DNA of 39,715 nt from Cochleicola gelatinilyticus. GTDB lineage: Bacteria; Bacteroidota; Bacteroidia; Flavobacteriales; Flavobacteriaceae. The notes below the pieces were generated by a model. The model searched no databases, was not told where the DNA came from, and saw only the letters and a list, made by a program, of their open reading frames with translations. Positions within the stretch are counted from its first letter, which is position 1. The number at the start of each line of letters is the position of its first letter. The stretch spans positions 1 to 39,715 of the forward strand of contig NZ_LRXL01000002.1 in NCBI RefSeq assembly GCF_001637325.1. Direction: 5' to 3'. The translations under genes and the position numbers were made by a program. Of this stretch, positions 16,593-25,700 are shown in pieces.

Positions 16593-18098
16593 ATGAAAAA
16601 TATATTAAAAACAACACTTGCATTACTTGCCGTAGGATTGGTAAGTTGTGAGGCAGACTTTGATAATCCGGTGACAGATGCCGGTTTTTATACCAGCGGT
16701 ACAGCAGATTTTTCTAATTATGTAGCAGTTGGAAATTCATTAACAGCGGGATATGCAGATGGAGCACTGTATATAACAGGTCAAGAAAACTCGTATCCTA
16801 ATATTATGGCACAGCAATTTGCGAAAGCCGGCGGAAGCGAAACCTTTACACAACCTTTAGTAGATGATAATCTTGGTGGGTTAAAAGTGAATGGACAAGT
16901 TGTATTTCCTAACCGATTTGTACTATCTGTAGATGCGATGGGAAATCCTGGTCCTGTTCGCTTAGAGGGTGATCCGCAAACCGATGTAACTACGAGTGCT
17001 GCAGGACCTTTTAATAACATGGGAGTTCCAGGAGCTAAAAGTTTTCATTTAAATGCACCAGGATATGGAGCTGCTAACCCTTGGTTTGGTCGTTTTCAAA
17101 CGAGTGCTAGTGCTTCAGTTCTTGAAGATGCAACCTCTTTAAACCCGACCTTTTTTAGTTTATGGATTGGAAACAATGATATTTTAAGTTACGCAACATC
17201 AGGTGGTGCTGGAGTGGATCAAACAGGAAATCTTGACCCAACTACTTACGGAGATAATGATATTACAGACCCTAATGTATTTGCAAGTGTTTACAGTGCG
17301 CAGGTTTCTGCACTAGCACAAGGTGGTGCAAAAGGTGTATTGGTTAATATTCCAGATGTAACATCTATTCCTTATTTTACGACAGTTCCAGTACAATCTA
17401 TACCATTAGATGCTGCTACTGCTGCGGGAGTAAATGCTCAATTTGCATTGTATAACAATCAAGCGTTACCAGGATTGGTAGCTGCTGGAATTATTACTCA
17501 AGAAGAAGCCAATTTACGAATGGTAAACTTTTCGCCAGGAGCTAATTTTCCAATTATCACAGACGATGACCTTACCGATGTAACTCAAATTTTAATTGCT
17601 CAAGGAATACCTGCTCAAACAGCGGCTCTTCTAGGGCAGCTACGTCAAGCAAACAATGACGATTTAGTCGTATTAGTTGCTTCGTCTGTATTGGGTACAT
17701 TAGCAGATCCGTCAAACCCACAAAGTGTTATTGGAGTTGCGGTTCCTTTAAGTGATCAGTTTGTATTAACAGCAACAGAGCAAGCACGTGTTGCTACTGC
17801 GTCTGCTGCTTACAATACAGCCATTAGAGGATTGGCAGATGCAAATGGATTGGCCTTTGTAGATGCAAGAAGTGCTTTAGCGCGTGTTGCTGATACAGGT
17901 GTTTCTTTCGATGGAGGATTACTTACCGATACATTCGCTACGGGAGGTGCATTTTCATTAGATGGTGTGCATCCAACACCTAGAGGATATGCTTATACGG
18001 CAAATTTAATTATTGATGCTATTAATAACACCTATGAAGCTACTATTCCTAAAGTGAATATTGGCGCATACGGTACTGTAACTGCTACCAATAATTAA
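16593..18098 (+). CDS. SGNH/GDSL hydrolase family lipoprotein
   Basis: This 501-residue protein has a lipoprotein signal peptide with lipobox LVSC (Cys19), so it should be anchored in the envelope. SGNH block I is AVGNSLTAG (Ser49). The Gly block is in the PGAKSFH region, block III is LWIGNNDIL, and block V is FSLDGVHPTPRGYAY near residue 460, supplying Asp and His. GNSLTAG instead of GDSL is a normal variant. It is longer than typical GDSL enzymes because of a middle insert rich in Ala and Gln. The gene is 21 nt downstream of the FadL-like porin and shares its transcript, which suggests an esterase acting on imported lipids or on envelope esters. A strong terminator follows. Confidence 0.9.
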   Translation: MKNILKTTLALLAVGLVSCEADFDNPVTDAGFYTSGTADFSNYVAVGNSLTAGYADGALYITGQENSYPNIMAQQFAKAGGSETFTQPLVDDNLGGLKVNGQVVFPNRFVLSVDAMGNPGPVRLEGDPQTDVTTSAAGPFNNMGVPGAKSFHLNAPGYGAANPWFGRFQTSASASVLEDATSLNPTFFSLWIGNNDILSYATSGGAGVDQTGNLDPTTYGDNDITDPNVFASVYSAQVSALAQGGAKGVLVNIPDVTSIPYFTTVPVQSIPLDAATAAGVNAQFALYNNQALPGLVAAGIITQEEANLRMVNFSPGANFPIITDDDLTDVTQILIAQGIPAQTAALLGQLRQANNDDLVVLVASSVLGTLADPSNPQSVIGVAVPLSDQFVLTATEQARVATASAAYNTAIRGLADANGLAFVDARSALARVADTGVSFDGGLLTDTFATGGAFSLDGVHPTPRGYAYTANLIIDAINNTYEATIPKVNIGAYGTVTATNN

Positions 18099-18116
18099 GA
18101 TTATTATAAATTTTTT

Positions 18117-18152
18117 AAAAAACTCCTGTGTTCTAAATACAGGAGTTTTTTT
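18117..18152 (+). terminator. Intrinsic terminator after the FadL/GDSL operon
   Basis: Arms AAAAAACTCCTGT (18117-18129) and ACAGGAGTTTTTT (18139-18151) with a 9-nt loop and T-run, starting 18 nt after the GDSL stop codon. Confidence 0.9.
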
Positions 18153-18217
18153 ATGCAATAGTTTCAATTAATATTCATCGTATCTTTAATATAAATTTAA
18201 ATTTATAAAATATAGTT

Positions 18218-18562
18218 ATGAATACAATTTTAAAAATTCTTTTAACGGCAGTCGCTGTTGTAATTTTAGCGTATATTTTGCCTGGAGTGGCAGTAGAAGG
18301 GTATGTTTCAGCTATTATTGTAGCCGTAGTGTTGGCGTTATTGCGGCTTATCGTAAAACCAATTTTAGTGATTCTTACCTTGCCAGTGACCTTAATAACT
18401 TTTGGATTGTTTCTCTTAATAATTAATGCCATCATTATCTTAATGGCAGATTATTTTGTGAGTGGTTTTGCTGTGAATAATATTTGGTGGGCCTTATTAT
18501 TCAGCTTGCTTTTATCATTTCTTCAGTCTATTTTATTTTCAGTCTTAAAAGAGAAGGAATAA
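18218..18562 (+). CDS. Small four-helix membrane protein, 'phage holin family' (PF04020-like)
   Basis: This 114-residue protein is almost entirely hydrophobic, with four predicted membrane helices (about 4-24, 28-52, 55-80, 88-110). The LLRLIVKPILVILTLPVTLITFGLF segment is the signature of the PF04020 family, called 'phage holin family' or superfamily IV. The name is historical: no lysin, phage gene or integrase is nearby, and these proteins are common in bacterial chromosomes, so a holin role is not supported here. It stands alone between the GDSL terminator and tig. Function is unknown. Confidence 0.85.
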   Translation: MNTILKILLTAVAVVILAYILPGVAVEGYVSAIIVAVVLALLRLIVKPILVILTLPVTLITFGLFLLIINAIIILMADYFVSGFAVNNIWWALLFSLLLSFLQSILFSVLKEKE

Positions 18563-18587
18563 TATTCTGAAATACAACGTGCAACAA

Positions 18588-18619
18588 TTTGAAAGCTTGC
18601 TTAAATTATTGTACTTTTG
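18588..18619 (+). promoter_or_regulatory. Bacteroidota promoter for tig
   Basis: TTTG at 18588-18591 and TACTTTTG at 18612-18619 are separated by 20 nt, a good match to the TTTG/TAnnTTTG consensus. Transcription would start near 18626, 28 nt before the tig ATG. Confidence 0.7.
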
Positions 18620-18653
18620 CAAGCCGAAAATTAAGAGCTAAATTTTTCAGAAA

Positions 18654-19973
18654 ATGAACATCACAAAGAAAGACATTGATAAGTTAAATGCCGTAGTAAC
18701 CGTTGAAATTTCAAAGGATGACTATGCTGATAAAGTTTCAAAAATTTTAAACGATTACCGTAAAACTGCGAACATTCCTGGTTTTAGAAAAGGGCATGTG
18801 CCTATGGGAATGGTGAAGAAACAATACGGAAAAGCTGTTTTAGTAGAAGAAGTGAATAAACTAATTCAAGAGGCATTACAAAAATTTTTAACTGAAGAAA
18901 AACTGGATGTTCTAGGAAATCCGCTTCCGAACAATGAAGCAGAGATCGATTGGAACTCGGACGACTTTACTTTTTCTTTCGACCTTGGATTAGCCCCAGA
19001 ATTCGATGTAGATGTAAAGAAAAAGGCAGTTACTAATTATAAGATTGTTGCAGATAAAGAAATGCTCGACAATCAAGTAAAAACTATTCGTAAACAATAC
19101 GGAAAGTTAATTGCTAAAAAAGAGGTTTCAAAAGGGGATGAGATCACAGGGACCTTTACTTCAGAAGAAAAGGGGATCGATAAAAGCACAACATTCACTA
19201 CCGAAACAATTAAAGGAAAAAAACAACTTTCAGCTTTAGTAGGTGCCAAAGTAGGTGATACGGTGGTTTTAAAAACCAAAGGAATGTTTGCAGACGATCA
19301 CGATAATCAAAAGTATTTCGATGTTTCTCACGACGATGCTCACGGATTAGATGTTGAAGTTTCTTTGAAGATCGAAGAAGTGAATGAACGTGAAATGGCC
19401 GAATTAAATCAAGAATTATTCGATAAGCTGTTTGGAGAAGGTGTGGTTTCTTCGGAAAAAGAACTTAAAGAAAAAATCAAAGAAGATGCTGAAAAGCAGT
19501 TCGAACAACAAAGTGATCAGAAATTATTGAATGATGTAGTTGAAAGCCTTATCGACAATACTAAATTCGATCTTCCAGATGCATTTTTACAACGTTGGAT
19601 CGCAGTTTCTGGAGAAAAACCAATGACTGAAGAAGAAGCAAAAGCTGAATATGAGCGAAGCGAAAAAGGATTGCGATATCAATTAATTGAAGGAAAACTA
19701 AGAGCAGAACACAATTTGCAGGTAACCTTTGATGAATTGAAAGATTACAGTAAAACCATGATTAAAGGACAAATGGCACAATTTGGCCAAACAGATCCTT
19801 CAGAAGAAGAGCTTGATACTATTGCAGCACGAATTCTTTCAAATCAAGAAGAGGTGAAGCGCTTAAGCGAGCAATTAAATACAAATAAGTTATTGGATTT
19901 CTTTAAAGAAAATGCAAAACTTAAAACCAAAGAAATTACGTACGATAAATTCGTAAAAGAAGCGTACGCATAA
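18654..19973 (+). CDS. tig: Trigger factor, ribosome-associated chaperone
   Basis: Trigger factor binds at the ribosomal exit tunnel and shields nascent chains. The 439-residue protein has the ribosome-binding signature GFRKGHVP (43-50) in the N-terminal domain, a middle PPIase-like domain (about 150-240, with KGDEITGTF and GAKVGDTVVL) and a long helical C-terminal domain (about 250-430). The PPIase domain is poorly conserved relative to proteobacterial forms, as is usual in Bacteroidota. It has its own promoter and terminator and is followed by clpP and clpX, the classic tig-clpP-clpX order. Confidence 0.95.
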   Translation: MNITKKDIDKLNAVVTVEISKDDYADKVSKILNDYRKTANIPGFRKGHVPMGMVKKQYGKAVLVEEVNKLIQEALQKFLTEEKLDVLGNPLPNNEAEIDWNSDDFTFSFDLGLAPEFDVDVKKKAVTNYKIVADKEMLDNQVKTIRKQYGKLIAKKEVSKGDEITGTFTSEEKGIDKSTTFTTETIKGKKQLSALVGAKVGDTVVLKTKGMFADDHDNQKYFDVSHDDAHGLDVEVSLKIEEVNEREMAELNQELFDKLFGEGVVSSEKELKEKIKEDAEKQFEQQSDQKLLNDVVESLIDNTKFDLPDAFLQRWIAVSGEKPMTEEEAKAEYERSEKGLRYQLIEGKLRAEHNLQVTFDELKDYSKTMIKGQMAQFGQTDPSEEELDTIAARILSNQEEVKRLSEQLNTNKLLDFFKENAKLKTKEITYDKFVKEAYA

Positions 19974-19997
19974 TTCAGCGATAAAATTGGTATCTTT

Positions 19998-20036
19998 AGA
20001 CGCTGTATGTAAAACGTACAGCGTCTTTTTGTTTTT
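19998..20036 (+). terminator. Intrinsic terminator between tig and clpP
   Basis: Arms AGACGCTGTA (19998-20007) and TACAGCGTCT (20017-20026) with further pairing inside the 9-nt loop, followed by a long T-rich tract. It separates tig from clpP, so clpP probably has its own promoter. Confidence 0.9.
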
Positions 20037-20106
20037 ATCGGGATACCCCCTGTTTAAACAGATGCATAGAAAACAGAATTATAAAATAAGAAAGCGATTT
20101 TAATTT

Positions 20107-20790
20107 ATGAACTACGGAAAAGAATTTAAAGAGTTTGCTACGAAAGATCAGGGTATTAATAGCATGTATTACGATAAAATCGTAAGTAGCATGTATCCTG
20201 TGGCACTCACCCCAAATATTATTGAAGAGCGCCAAATGAATGCGGTTGCCATGGATGTTTTCTCTCGATTAATGATGGATAGAATCATTTTTTTAGGAAC
20301 AGGAATTAACGACCAAGTAGCGAATATTGTACAAGCCCAATTATTATTTTTGGCTAGTACAGATGCTTCAAGAGATATACAAATTTATATTAACTCTCCT
20401 GGAGGAAGTGTATATGCTGGATTGGGTATTTACGATACCATGCAGTTTATTACTCCCGATGTAGCAACAATATGTACTGGAATGGCTGCATCTATGGCAG
20501 CTGTGTTATTATGTGCCGGAGAAAAAGGTAAACGAAGCGGGTTAACGCACTCGCGAGTAATGATTCACCAACCAATGGGTGGTGCTCAAGGACAAGCCAG
20601 TGATATTGAAATTACGGCACGAGAAATCATGACGTTAAAAGAAGAGTTGTACAAAATCATTGCTAATCATAGTGGACAAACTTATGAGAAAGTTTATGAT
20701 GACAGTGACCGTGATTACTGGATGAAAGCAGAAAAAGCGCTTGAATACGGGATGATCGATGAAATTTTAACCAGAGGTAAAGAAAAATAG
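20107..20790 (+). CDS. clpP: ATP-dependent Clp protease proteolytic subunit
   Basis: This 227-residue serine protease subunit forms the two-ring ClpP chamber that degrades substrates unfolded by ClpX. The catalytic triad is visible: Ser129 in GMAASMAA, His154 in VMIHQPMGG and Asp203 in the DSDRDYWM segment. The spacing (25 and 49 residues) matches E. coli ClpP. INSPGGSVYAGLGIYDTM is the substrate-binding strand. The N-terminus carries about 30 extra residues that may be processed. It is followed after 21 nt by clpX. Confidence 0.97.
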   Translation: MNYGKEFKEFATKDQGINSMYYDKIVSSMYPVALTPNIIEERQMNAVAMDVFSRLMMDRIIFLGTGINDQVANIVQAQLLFLASTDASRDIQIYINSPGGSVYAGLGIYDTMQFITPDVATICTGMAASMAAVLLCAGEKGKRSGLTHSRVMIHQPMGGAQGQASDIEITAREIMTLKEELYKIIANHSGQTYEKVYDDSDRDYWMKAEKALEYGMIDEILTRGKEK

Positions 20791-20811
20791 AATCATTTGA
20801 AAGATAAAAAA

Positions 20812-22044
20812 ATGTCGAAAGAAGAGTTGGAATGTTCGTTTTGTGGTCGAAAAAAGGCTGAAACAAGTTTGTTGATAGCAGGTTTAGACGCACATATCTG
20901 TGATCGCTGTATCGAGCAAGCACATGGCATTGTCGTGGAAGAAGCTTTGCATACTGAAAACGGTGAGCTTTCTAAAGAGTTGATGTTGAAAAAACCCAAA
21001 TCGATCAAAGAGTTTTTAGACGATTACGTAATAGGACAGACACACACTAAAAAAGTAATGTCTGTGGCAGTTTACAATCATTACAAACGATTGCTTCAGC
21101 CAAAGACCGATGACGATATTGAAATACAAAAAAGTAACATCATTATTGTAGGGCAAACTGGAACGGGAAAAACACTCATTGCAAAAACAATTGCTAGAAT
21201 GTTAAACGTTCCTTTAGCTATAGTTGATGCTACAGTATTAACTGAAGCAGGATACGTAGGAGAAGATGTAGAAAGTATTTTAACTCGATTATTGCAAGCG
21301 GCCGATTATAATTTGGAAAAAGCCCAAAATGGAATCGTATTTATCGACGAGATCGATAAAATTGCCCGTAAGAGTGATAACCCATCTATTACAAGAGATG
21401 TGAGTGGAGAAGGTGTGCAGCAAGCTTTATTAAAGCTGCTTGAGGGAACTACGGTAAACGTTCCACCAAAAGGAGGGAGAAAACACCCAGATCAGAAGTT
21501 TATTGAAGTAAATACCGAAAATATTTTATTTATTGCTGGTGGTGCTTTCGACGGTATTGAGCGAAACATCTCGAAACGATTAAATATGCAGGCTGTTGGA
21601 TTTAGTGCTTCAATTAAGGAAGACTCTTTAGACCGCGATAATTTGCTTCGATATATTATTCCGAAAGACCTAAAAGATTTTGGGTTAATTCCAGAAATTA
21701 TTGGTCGACTTCCTGTGTTAACCTATATGAATCCTTTAGACAAAGGAACACTAAGAGCTATTTTAACAGAACCAAAGAACGCTATCATTAAGCAGTATAA
21801 GAAACTGTTTGAAATGGATGATATAGAACTTATCGTGACAGAAGAAGCGTTAGATTATATTGTTGAAAAAGCAATAGAGTATAAATTAGGAGCACGAGGA
21901 TTGCGTTCGTTATGCGAAGCAGTATTAACCGATGCGATGTATGAATTGCCAGACACAGAAGATAAGAAATTACATGTTACCTACGAGTATGCTGAAGAGA
22001 AATTAAACAAATCGACCATTAAAAAGTTGAAAGCAGTTTCTTAA
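20812..22044 (+). CDS. clpX: ATP-dependent Clp protease ATP-binding subunit ClpX
   Basis: ClpX is the AAA+ unfoldase that feeds ClpP. From ATG 20812 it has 410 residues; a TTG five codons upstream is less likely. The N-terminal zinc domain uses Cys8, Cys11, Cys30 and Cys33. Walker A is GQTGTGKT (114-121), Walker B is [11 protein letters not shown], the pore loop is GYVG and sensor 2 is GARGLRS. The ClpP-docking tripeptide is VGF (in MQAVGFSAS) instead of IGF. It is the last gene of the clpP-clpX operon; a strong terminator follows. Confidence 0.97.
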   Translation: MSKEELECSFCGRKKAETSLLIAGLDAHICDRCIEQAHGIVVEEALHTENGELSKELMLKKPKSIKEFLDDYVIGQTHTKKVMSVAVYNHYKRLLQPKTDDDIEIQKSNIIIVGQTGTGKTLIAKTIARMLNVPLAIVDATVLTEAGYVGEDVESILTRLLQAADYNLEKAQNGIVFIDEIDKIARKSDNPSITRDVSGEGVQQALLKLLEGTTVNVPPKGGRKHPDQKFIEVNTENILFIAGGAFDGIERNISKRLNMQAVGFSASIKEDSLDRDNLLRYIIPKDLKDFGLIPEIIGRLPVLTYMNPLDKGTLRAILTEPKNAIIKQYKKLFEMDDIELIVTEEALDYIVEKAIEYKLGARGLRSLCEAVLTDAMYELPDTEDKKLHVTYEYAEEKLNKSTIKKLKAVS

Positions 22045-22080
22045 CTATCACAGTATATTTAATTATTTTGGATATAATAA

Positions 22081-22113
22081 AAAACCCCAAATCAAATATG
22101 ATTTGGGGTTTTT
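22081..22113. terminator. Bidirectional intrinsic terminator after clpX
   Basis: Arms AAACCCCAAATCA (22082-22094) and TGATTTGGGGTTT (22099-22111) form a 13-bp stem with a 4-nt loop, A-run before and T-run after. It also serves the converging small lipoprotein gene. Confidence 0.93.
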
Positions 22114-22142
22114 CGCCACTAGATGTAATTAAAGTTGATTTA

Positions 22143-22328
22143 TTATGGTTGGGCGATAACGGTTTTAAGCTTTTTATTTAGAATTTTTTGTTCTAATAAT
22201 TGCTTTTTATTTTTAAGCGTATATCCAGTAATTTCTTTTTGGTTTTCTTGCATTGAAGCGGTGGTTCCGCAAGAGGTCATCGAGACTGAAAAGACTGCTA
22301 TTATAACTACGATTAATAAATTTTTCAT
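22143..22328 (-). CDS. Small hypothetical lipoprotein (61 aa)
   Basis: The 61-residue product has a signal peptide (MKNLLIVVIIAVFSV...) ending in the lipobox MTSC (Cys20), followed by GTTASMQENQ and a Lys- and Gln-rich tail. It looks like a short envelope lipoprotein of a type frequent in Flavobacteriaceae. No domain is recognisable and function is unknown. It is a real gene by signal-peptide quality, a position just before a bidirectional terminator, and absence of a competing frame. A spurious reading of the plus strand over the same bases is less credible. Confidence 0.65.
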   Translation of the reverse strand: MKNLLIVVIIAVFSVSMTSCGTTASMQENQKEITGYTLKNKKQLLEQKILNKKLKTVIAQP

Positions 22329-22515
22329 GAGAGGTTATTTTTAATTCTGAAGTAAATGTATTCCGTAAGAAAAGGACTACCAAAACTTTTAGTTGAAACC
22401 AATCAGAAAATCGTTTAACGACATCTAAAAATAAAAACCTCGATAAAGTGCCGAAAACACTCGTGCTACAACATTTTTTTAAACGTCAAATTATGATGTT
22501 AATCGGATAAATGCA

Positions 22516-23343
22516 CTAGCATCTATGGAGTGTGTAAAAAAATTCGTTCAAAACATCGCTTTCTCGAAGTGTGGGAGGAAGCGATTTAATTTCTTTACCT
22601 ACTTGAAAACTACTGCTACTTTTTTTAAGCACATACTTAGAAAGGGAAGTGTAGTAGGTGTTGGGTAATGTTGTGAATGGATTATTTTTCGAATTAAGGT
22701 GTTCTATAAAATAATTTTTTAATCTTTCAAATACCTCTTGCGAGGTACTACTATCTTCAAAAGATACGCACATTGTCACATCACCTGCTTTTTGGAAATC
22801 TGCTATATATCTTAACAGATCGTCAATAACGTTGCGATTAAGAAAAAAGAACACCCCTTCAATAAGCACGACCGTTTGCAAACCTATATAGTTGGTTTTT
22901 ATAGTGTTTGTAAGTTCTTCTAATTCTCTTTTATTGGTAATGTCTACAGCGCTATGTGAGACATTCCGATGCGGTAGAAACCCTTCCGAAGTAAATTTTT
23001 TAATCGCCTCTTTTTTAAATGATACGATTTCAGGCAAATCGATCTCTAGGGTGGTGACGCGGTCGGAAAGTAGATATGGATACATGCTAAATCCAGCGCC
23101 AATATTAATAAATAACCAATCTCCTTCTGAAGTTAACTGAGTAAGCGATTCTAGAAAATACCGGTTTCTGAAACAATGAAGCAGCTCATCGTATACAGAC
23201 ACGTGGAGTGAAAAATCGGAAGCAAATGAAGTTAAGGAAGGTCTAAGCCACAATTTTGCGTAAGGATCTAAACTAATATCCTCGTGTTGAGACCTATAAT
23301 AAGCAATTATAAACGCCGTATCATGTATTGGAATTGATGTCAT
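22516..23343 (-). CDS. Class I SAM-dependent methyltransferase, leucine carboxyl methyltransferase-like
   Basis: This 275-residue protein has the layout of the LCM family (PF04072): an N-terminal helix (HDTAFIIAYYRSQH), DPYAKLWL, the SAM-binding loop FINIGAGFSMYPY (79-90), and TLEIDLPEIVSFKKEAI, where the acidic residue binds the ribose of SAM. A later strand (VVLIEGVFFFLN) matches the family's ...EGVLMYL segment. Family members methylate carboxyl groups, mostly of small molecules. The start overlaps the end of the GH3 gene by 23 nt, so the two are translationally coupled and probably act on one pathway. The substrate is unknown. Confidence 0.83.
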   Translation of the reverse strand: MTSIPIHDTAFIIAYYRSQHEDISLDPYAKLWLRPSLTSFASDFSLHVSVYDELLHCFRNRYFLESLTQLTSEGDWLFINIGAGFSMYPYLLSDRVTTLEIDLPEIVSFKKEAIKKFTSEGFLPHRNVSHSAVDITNKRELEELTNTIKTNYIGLQTVVLIEGVFFFLNRNVIDDLLRYIADFQKAGDVTMCVSFEDSSTSQEVFERLKNYFIEHLNSKNNPFTTLPNTYYTSLSKYVLKKSSSSFQVGKEIKSLPPTLRESDVLNEFFYTLHRC

Positions 23344-24859
23344 ATTTCGTATTTAAAACCAGCAATTCTTCTACATAACTTCTTTGGTTGGATAATCGAG
23401 GTACTTTGTGCTGTCCTCCTAGTTTATTGTTTTGTTTTAGCCAGTCGTAAAACAGCCGTTCACGAGCACAGTGTATGGTTGGTGGCTTTAGCGTCGTGTT
23501 GTTAAAGCGTTTTGCTTCATAATCGCTATTTACTTCTTGAAGTGCTTTATCGAATAACATAGAAAAGCTCTGAAAGTCTGAAGGAGGTGTTTTAAACTCG
23601 ATAATCCATTCGTGGGCTCCTTTTTCTCTTCCTTCCATAAAAATAGGGGCTGCAGTATAATCAACGATTTCTGTGTGGGTTTGCGAAGATACTTTTCGAA
23701 GTGCGGCTTCGGCGTTTTCGATGATTAATTCTTCTCCGAATACATTAATATGGTGTTTAGTGCGTCCCGTAACTTTAATTCGAAATGGGCTTACAGAAGT
23801 AAAGCGAACAGTGTCCCCAATTTTATAGCGCCAAAGTCCGGCATTGGTGGTGATAATTATGGCGTAGTTTTTACCAACCTCCACTTCACTCAGCGGAATT
23901 ACTTTTTCTTCTTCTGTACCATAGCCGTCCATTGGAATAAACTCGTAAAAGATACCATAGTCTAACATGAGTAGTAGCTCCTTGTTAGAATTACGATCCT
24001 GTATAGCGAAGAATCCTTCCGAAGCATTATAGATCTCATAATATCTAAAACTTTCTTTTGGAAGTAGCTTATTGTATTGCTCGAGATACGGGTCGAAACT
24101 CACCCCTCCATGAAAATAAACCTCTAAATTAGGCCATATCTCAAAAAGATTATTTTTCCCTGTAGTTTCGGCAACATTGTTTAATAAAACAAGCATCCAT
24201 GACGGTACACCTGCCAAGCTAGTTACATTTTCTTTGATTGTTTCATTTACAATGGCCTGCATTTTGGTTTCCCAGTCGCCCATTAATGAGATCTCATTGC
24301 TCGGCGTACTACTAAATTCTGCCCAAAACGGCATGTTATCGATAAGAATTGCCGAGAGATCGCCGAAGACAGTTCCGTTCTCTTGGTATAGTTCTTTACT
24401 CCCTCCAAGACGAAGTCCTTTCCCTAAAAAGAGTTGCGATTCGGGATTATTGTTTAAATACATGCATAGCAAATCCTTACTGGCAGCATAATGACAGTCT
24501 TCTAGAGAATCGCTGCTTACGGGTATAAATTTACTTTTAGCGTTAGTGGTTCCACTAGATTTAGCAAACCATTTTATAGGAGTAGGCCAAAAAATATTAG
24601 CTTCTCCACGACGAGCACGTTCAATTAGAGCTTCGTTACTCTCATAATTGGACACAGGAACACGGGCCGCAAATTCCCGATACGAAGTTATGGTGGAAAA
24701 TTCGTATGTTTTGCCGATCTCGGTATACCGTGCCTTCTGAATGAGATGCTGAAGTAATTCTTCTTGTACCTCAATAGGGTATTTAAGAAACAGGTCAATT
24801 TGATGAAACCGCTTCTTTAAAAACCAGGAGGCAATAGAATTTACAATGGGGATTGGCAT
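23321..24859 (-). CDS. GH3 family acyl-adenylating amide synthetase
   Basis: GH3 proteins belong to the adenylate-forming superfamily and join carboxylic acids to amino acids or amines; the family is named for plant auxin-responsive genes, but bacterial members are common in Bacteroidota. This 512-residue protein has the three ATP/AMP motifs: FAKSSGTTNAKSKFIP (SSGTT at 101-105), YNASEGFFAIQ and LWRYKIGDTVRF. The C-terminal lid domain starts near VTGRTKHHINVFGEEL. It is the first gene of a two-gene operon with the LCM-like methyltransferase. The acid substrate and the amine partner are unknown, and the motif order is normal. Confidence 0.92.
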   Translation of the reverse strand: MPIPIVNSIASWFLKKRFHQIDLFLKYPIEVQEELLQHLIQKARYTEIGKTYEFSTITSYREFAARVPVSNYESNEALIERARRGEANIFWPTPIKWFAKSSGTTNAKSKFIPVSSDSLEDCHYAASKDLLCMYLNNNPESQLFLGKGLRLGGSKELYQENGTVFGDLSAILIDNMPFWAEFSSTPSNEISLMGDWETKMQAIVNETIKENVTSLAGVPSWMLVLLNNVAETTGKNNLFEIWPNLEVYFHGGVSFDPYLEQYNKLLPKESFRYYEIYNASEGFFAIQDRNSNKELLLMLDYGIFYEFIPMDGYGTEEEKVIPLSEVEVGKNYAIIITTNAGLWRYKIGDTVRFTSVSPFRIKVTGRTKHHINVFGEELIIENAEAALRKVSSQTHTEIVDYTAAPIFMEGREKGAHEWIIEFKTPPSDFQSFSMLFDKALQEVNSDYEAKRFNNTTLKPPTIHCARERLFYDWLKQNNKLGGQHKVPRLSNQRSYVEELLVLNTKYDINSNT

Positions 24860-24904
24860 ATTTTTGAACTATCTTTATGCAATAAAAATAACACTTTTCT
24901 TTTT

Positions 24905-25699
24905 ATGAATTATGAAGGCGTTTTAACAAAAATGCAAACTGAATTTGGAAGCCCCATTCAATACTACCTAGTTTTCGAAAATGACTTTCTGAACATGAAT
25001 CAGTTACTAGATAAAAAGGTGTCTATTAACTTTCTAAAATACCAGTGTTTAAATTGTAATCTGGAGAAAAAAATTTACCGTCAAGGTTTCTGTTACGACT
25101 GTTTCTTTGAAATACCGCAAGCAGCAGATTGGATTATTAAACCCGAATTAAGCACGGCTCACATCGATAAAGAAGATCGAGATCTCGCCTACGAAAAGCG
25201 CGTACAGTTGCAACCTCATGTTGTGTATTTAGCTAACAGCAGCAATGTTAAAGTAGGAGTGACAAGGAAAACACAAGTGCCCACTAGATGGATCGATCAA
25301 GGAGCGCATGAAGCTATAGAAATTGTAGAAGTGCCTAATCGGTATCTTGCTGGAATTACTGAAGTCGCATTAAAAGATCATGTTGGCGACAAGACCAATT
25401 GGCGTACGATGTTGAAAAACGATATTAAGGATGAAAACCTTGTGGAATGGAGAGATAAATTACGCCAATTTATTCCCAAAGAAGCTCAAGAGTATTTTAT
25501 TGAAAGTAATTCTGAAACCAATATCGAATTCCCAGTGCTTCAGTATCCTAAAAAATTAAAAAGTCTAAATTTGGTAAAATCTCCTTTTTATGAAGGAATT
25601 CTAAAAGGAATAAAAGGGCAATACTTAATTTTCGAAGATGATACCGTGTTTAATGTTCGCGGAAGTGAAGGGTATGTAGTAGCAATAACAGTAAATTAA
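24905..25699 (+). CDS. DUF2797 domain protein with zinc-finger-like Cys cluster
   Basis: This 264-residue cytoplasmic protein matches DUF2797. Four Cys (48, 51, 63 and 66, as CLNC and CYDC) form a likely zinc site. The following QPHVVYLANSSNVKVGVTRKTQVPTRWIDQGA segment resembles a GIY-YIG nuclease-type strand pair (VVYLA ... VKVGVTR), with Arg and the later Glu (EVAL) in plausible positions. It then ends with a beta-rich domain. Function is unknown; nucleic-acid binding is likely. It is divergent from the GH3 operon (45 nt between starts) and its stop lies 1 nt from the converging LysE gene. Confidence 0.85.
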   Translation: MNYEGVLTKMQTEFGSPIQYYLVFENDFLNMNQLLDKKVSINFLKYQCLNCNLEKKIYRQGFCYDCFFEIPQAADWIIKPELSTAHIDKEDRDLAYEKRVQLQPHVVYLANSSNVKVGVTRKTQVPTRWIDQGAHEAIEIVEVPNRYLAGITEVALKDHVGDKTNWRTMLKNDIKDENLVEWRDKLRQFIPKEAQEYFIESNSETNIEFPVLQYPKKLKSLNLVKSPFYEGILKGIKGQYLIFEDDTVFNVRGSEGYVVAITVN

Positions 25700-25700
25700 T

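Noticed and set aside
18190-18207. Perfect 18-bp palindrome TATAAATTT/AAATTTATA before the small membrane protein gene
   Set aside because: It consists only of A and T in an AT-rich region, so chance is the simplest explanation.
18218-18562. 'Phage holin' gene as evidence for a prophage
   Set aside because: The family name is historical; no lysin, integrase or structural phage gene is nearby.
22135-22344. Plus-strand open frame of 69 codons opposite the small lipoprotein
   Set aside because: The minus-strand reading has a clean lipoprotein signal peptide; the plus reading has no recognisable feature and follows a terminator.
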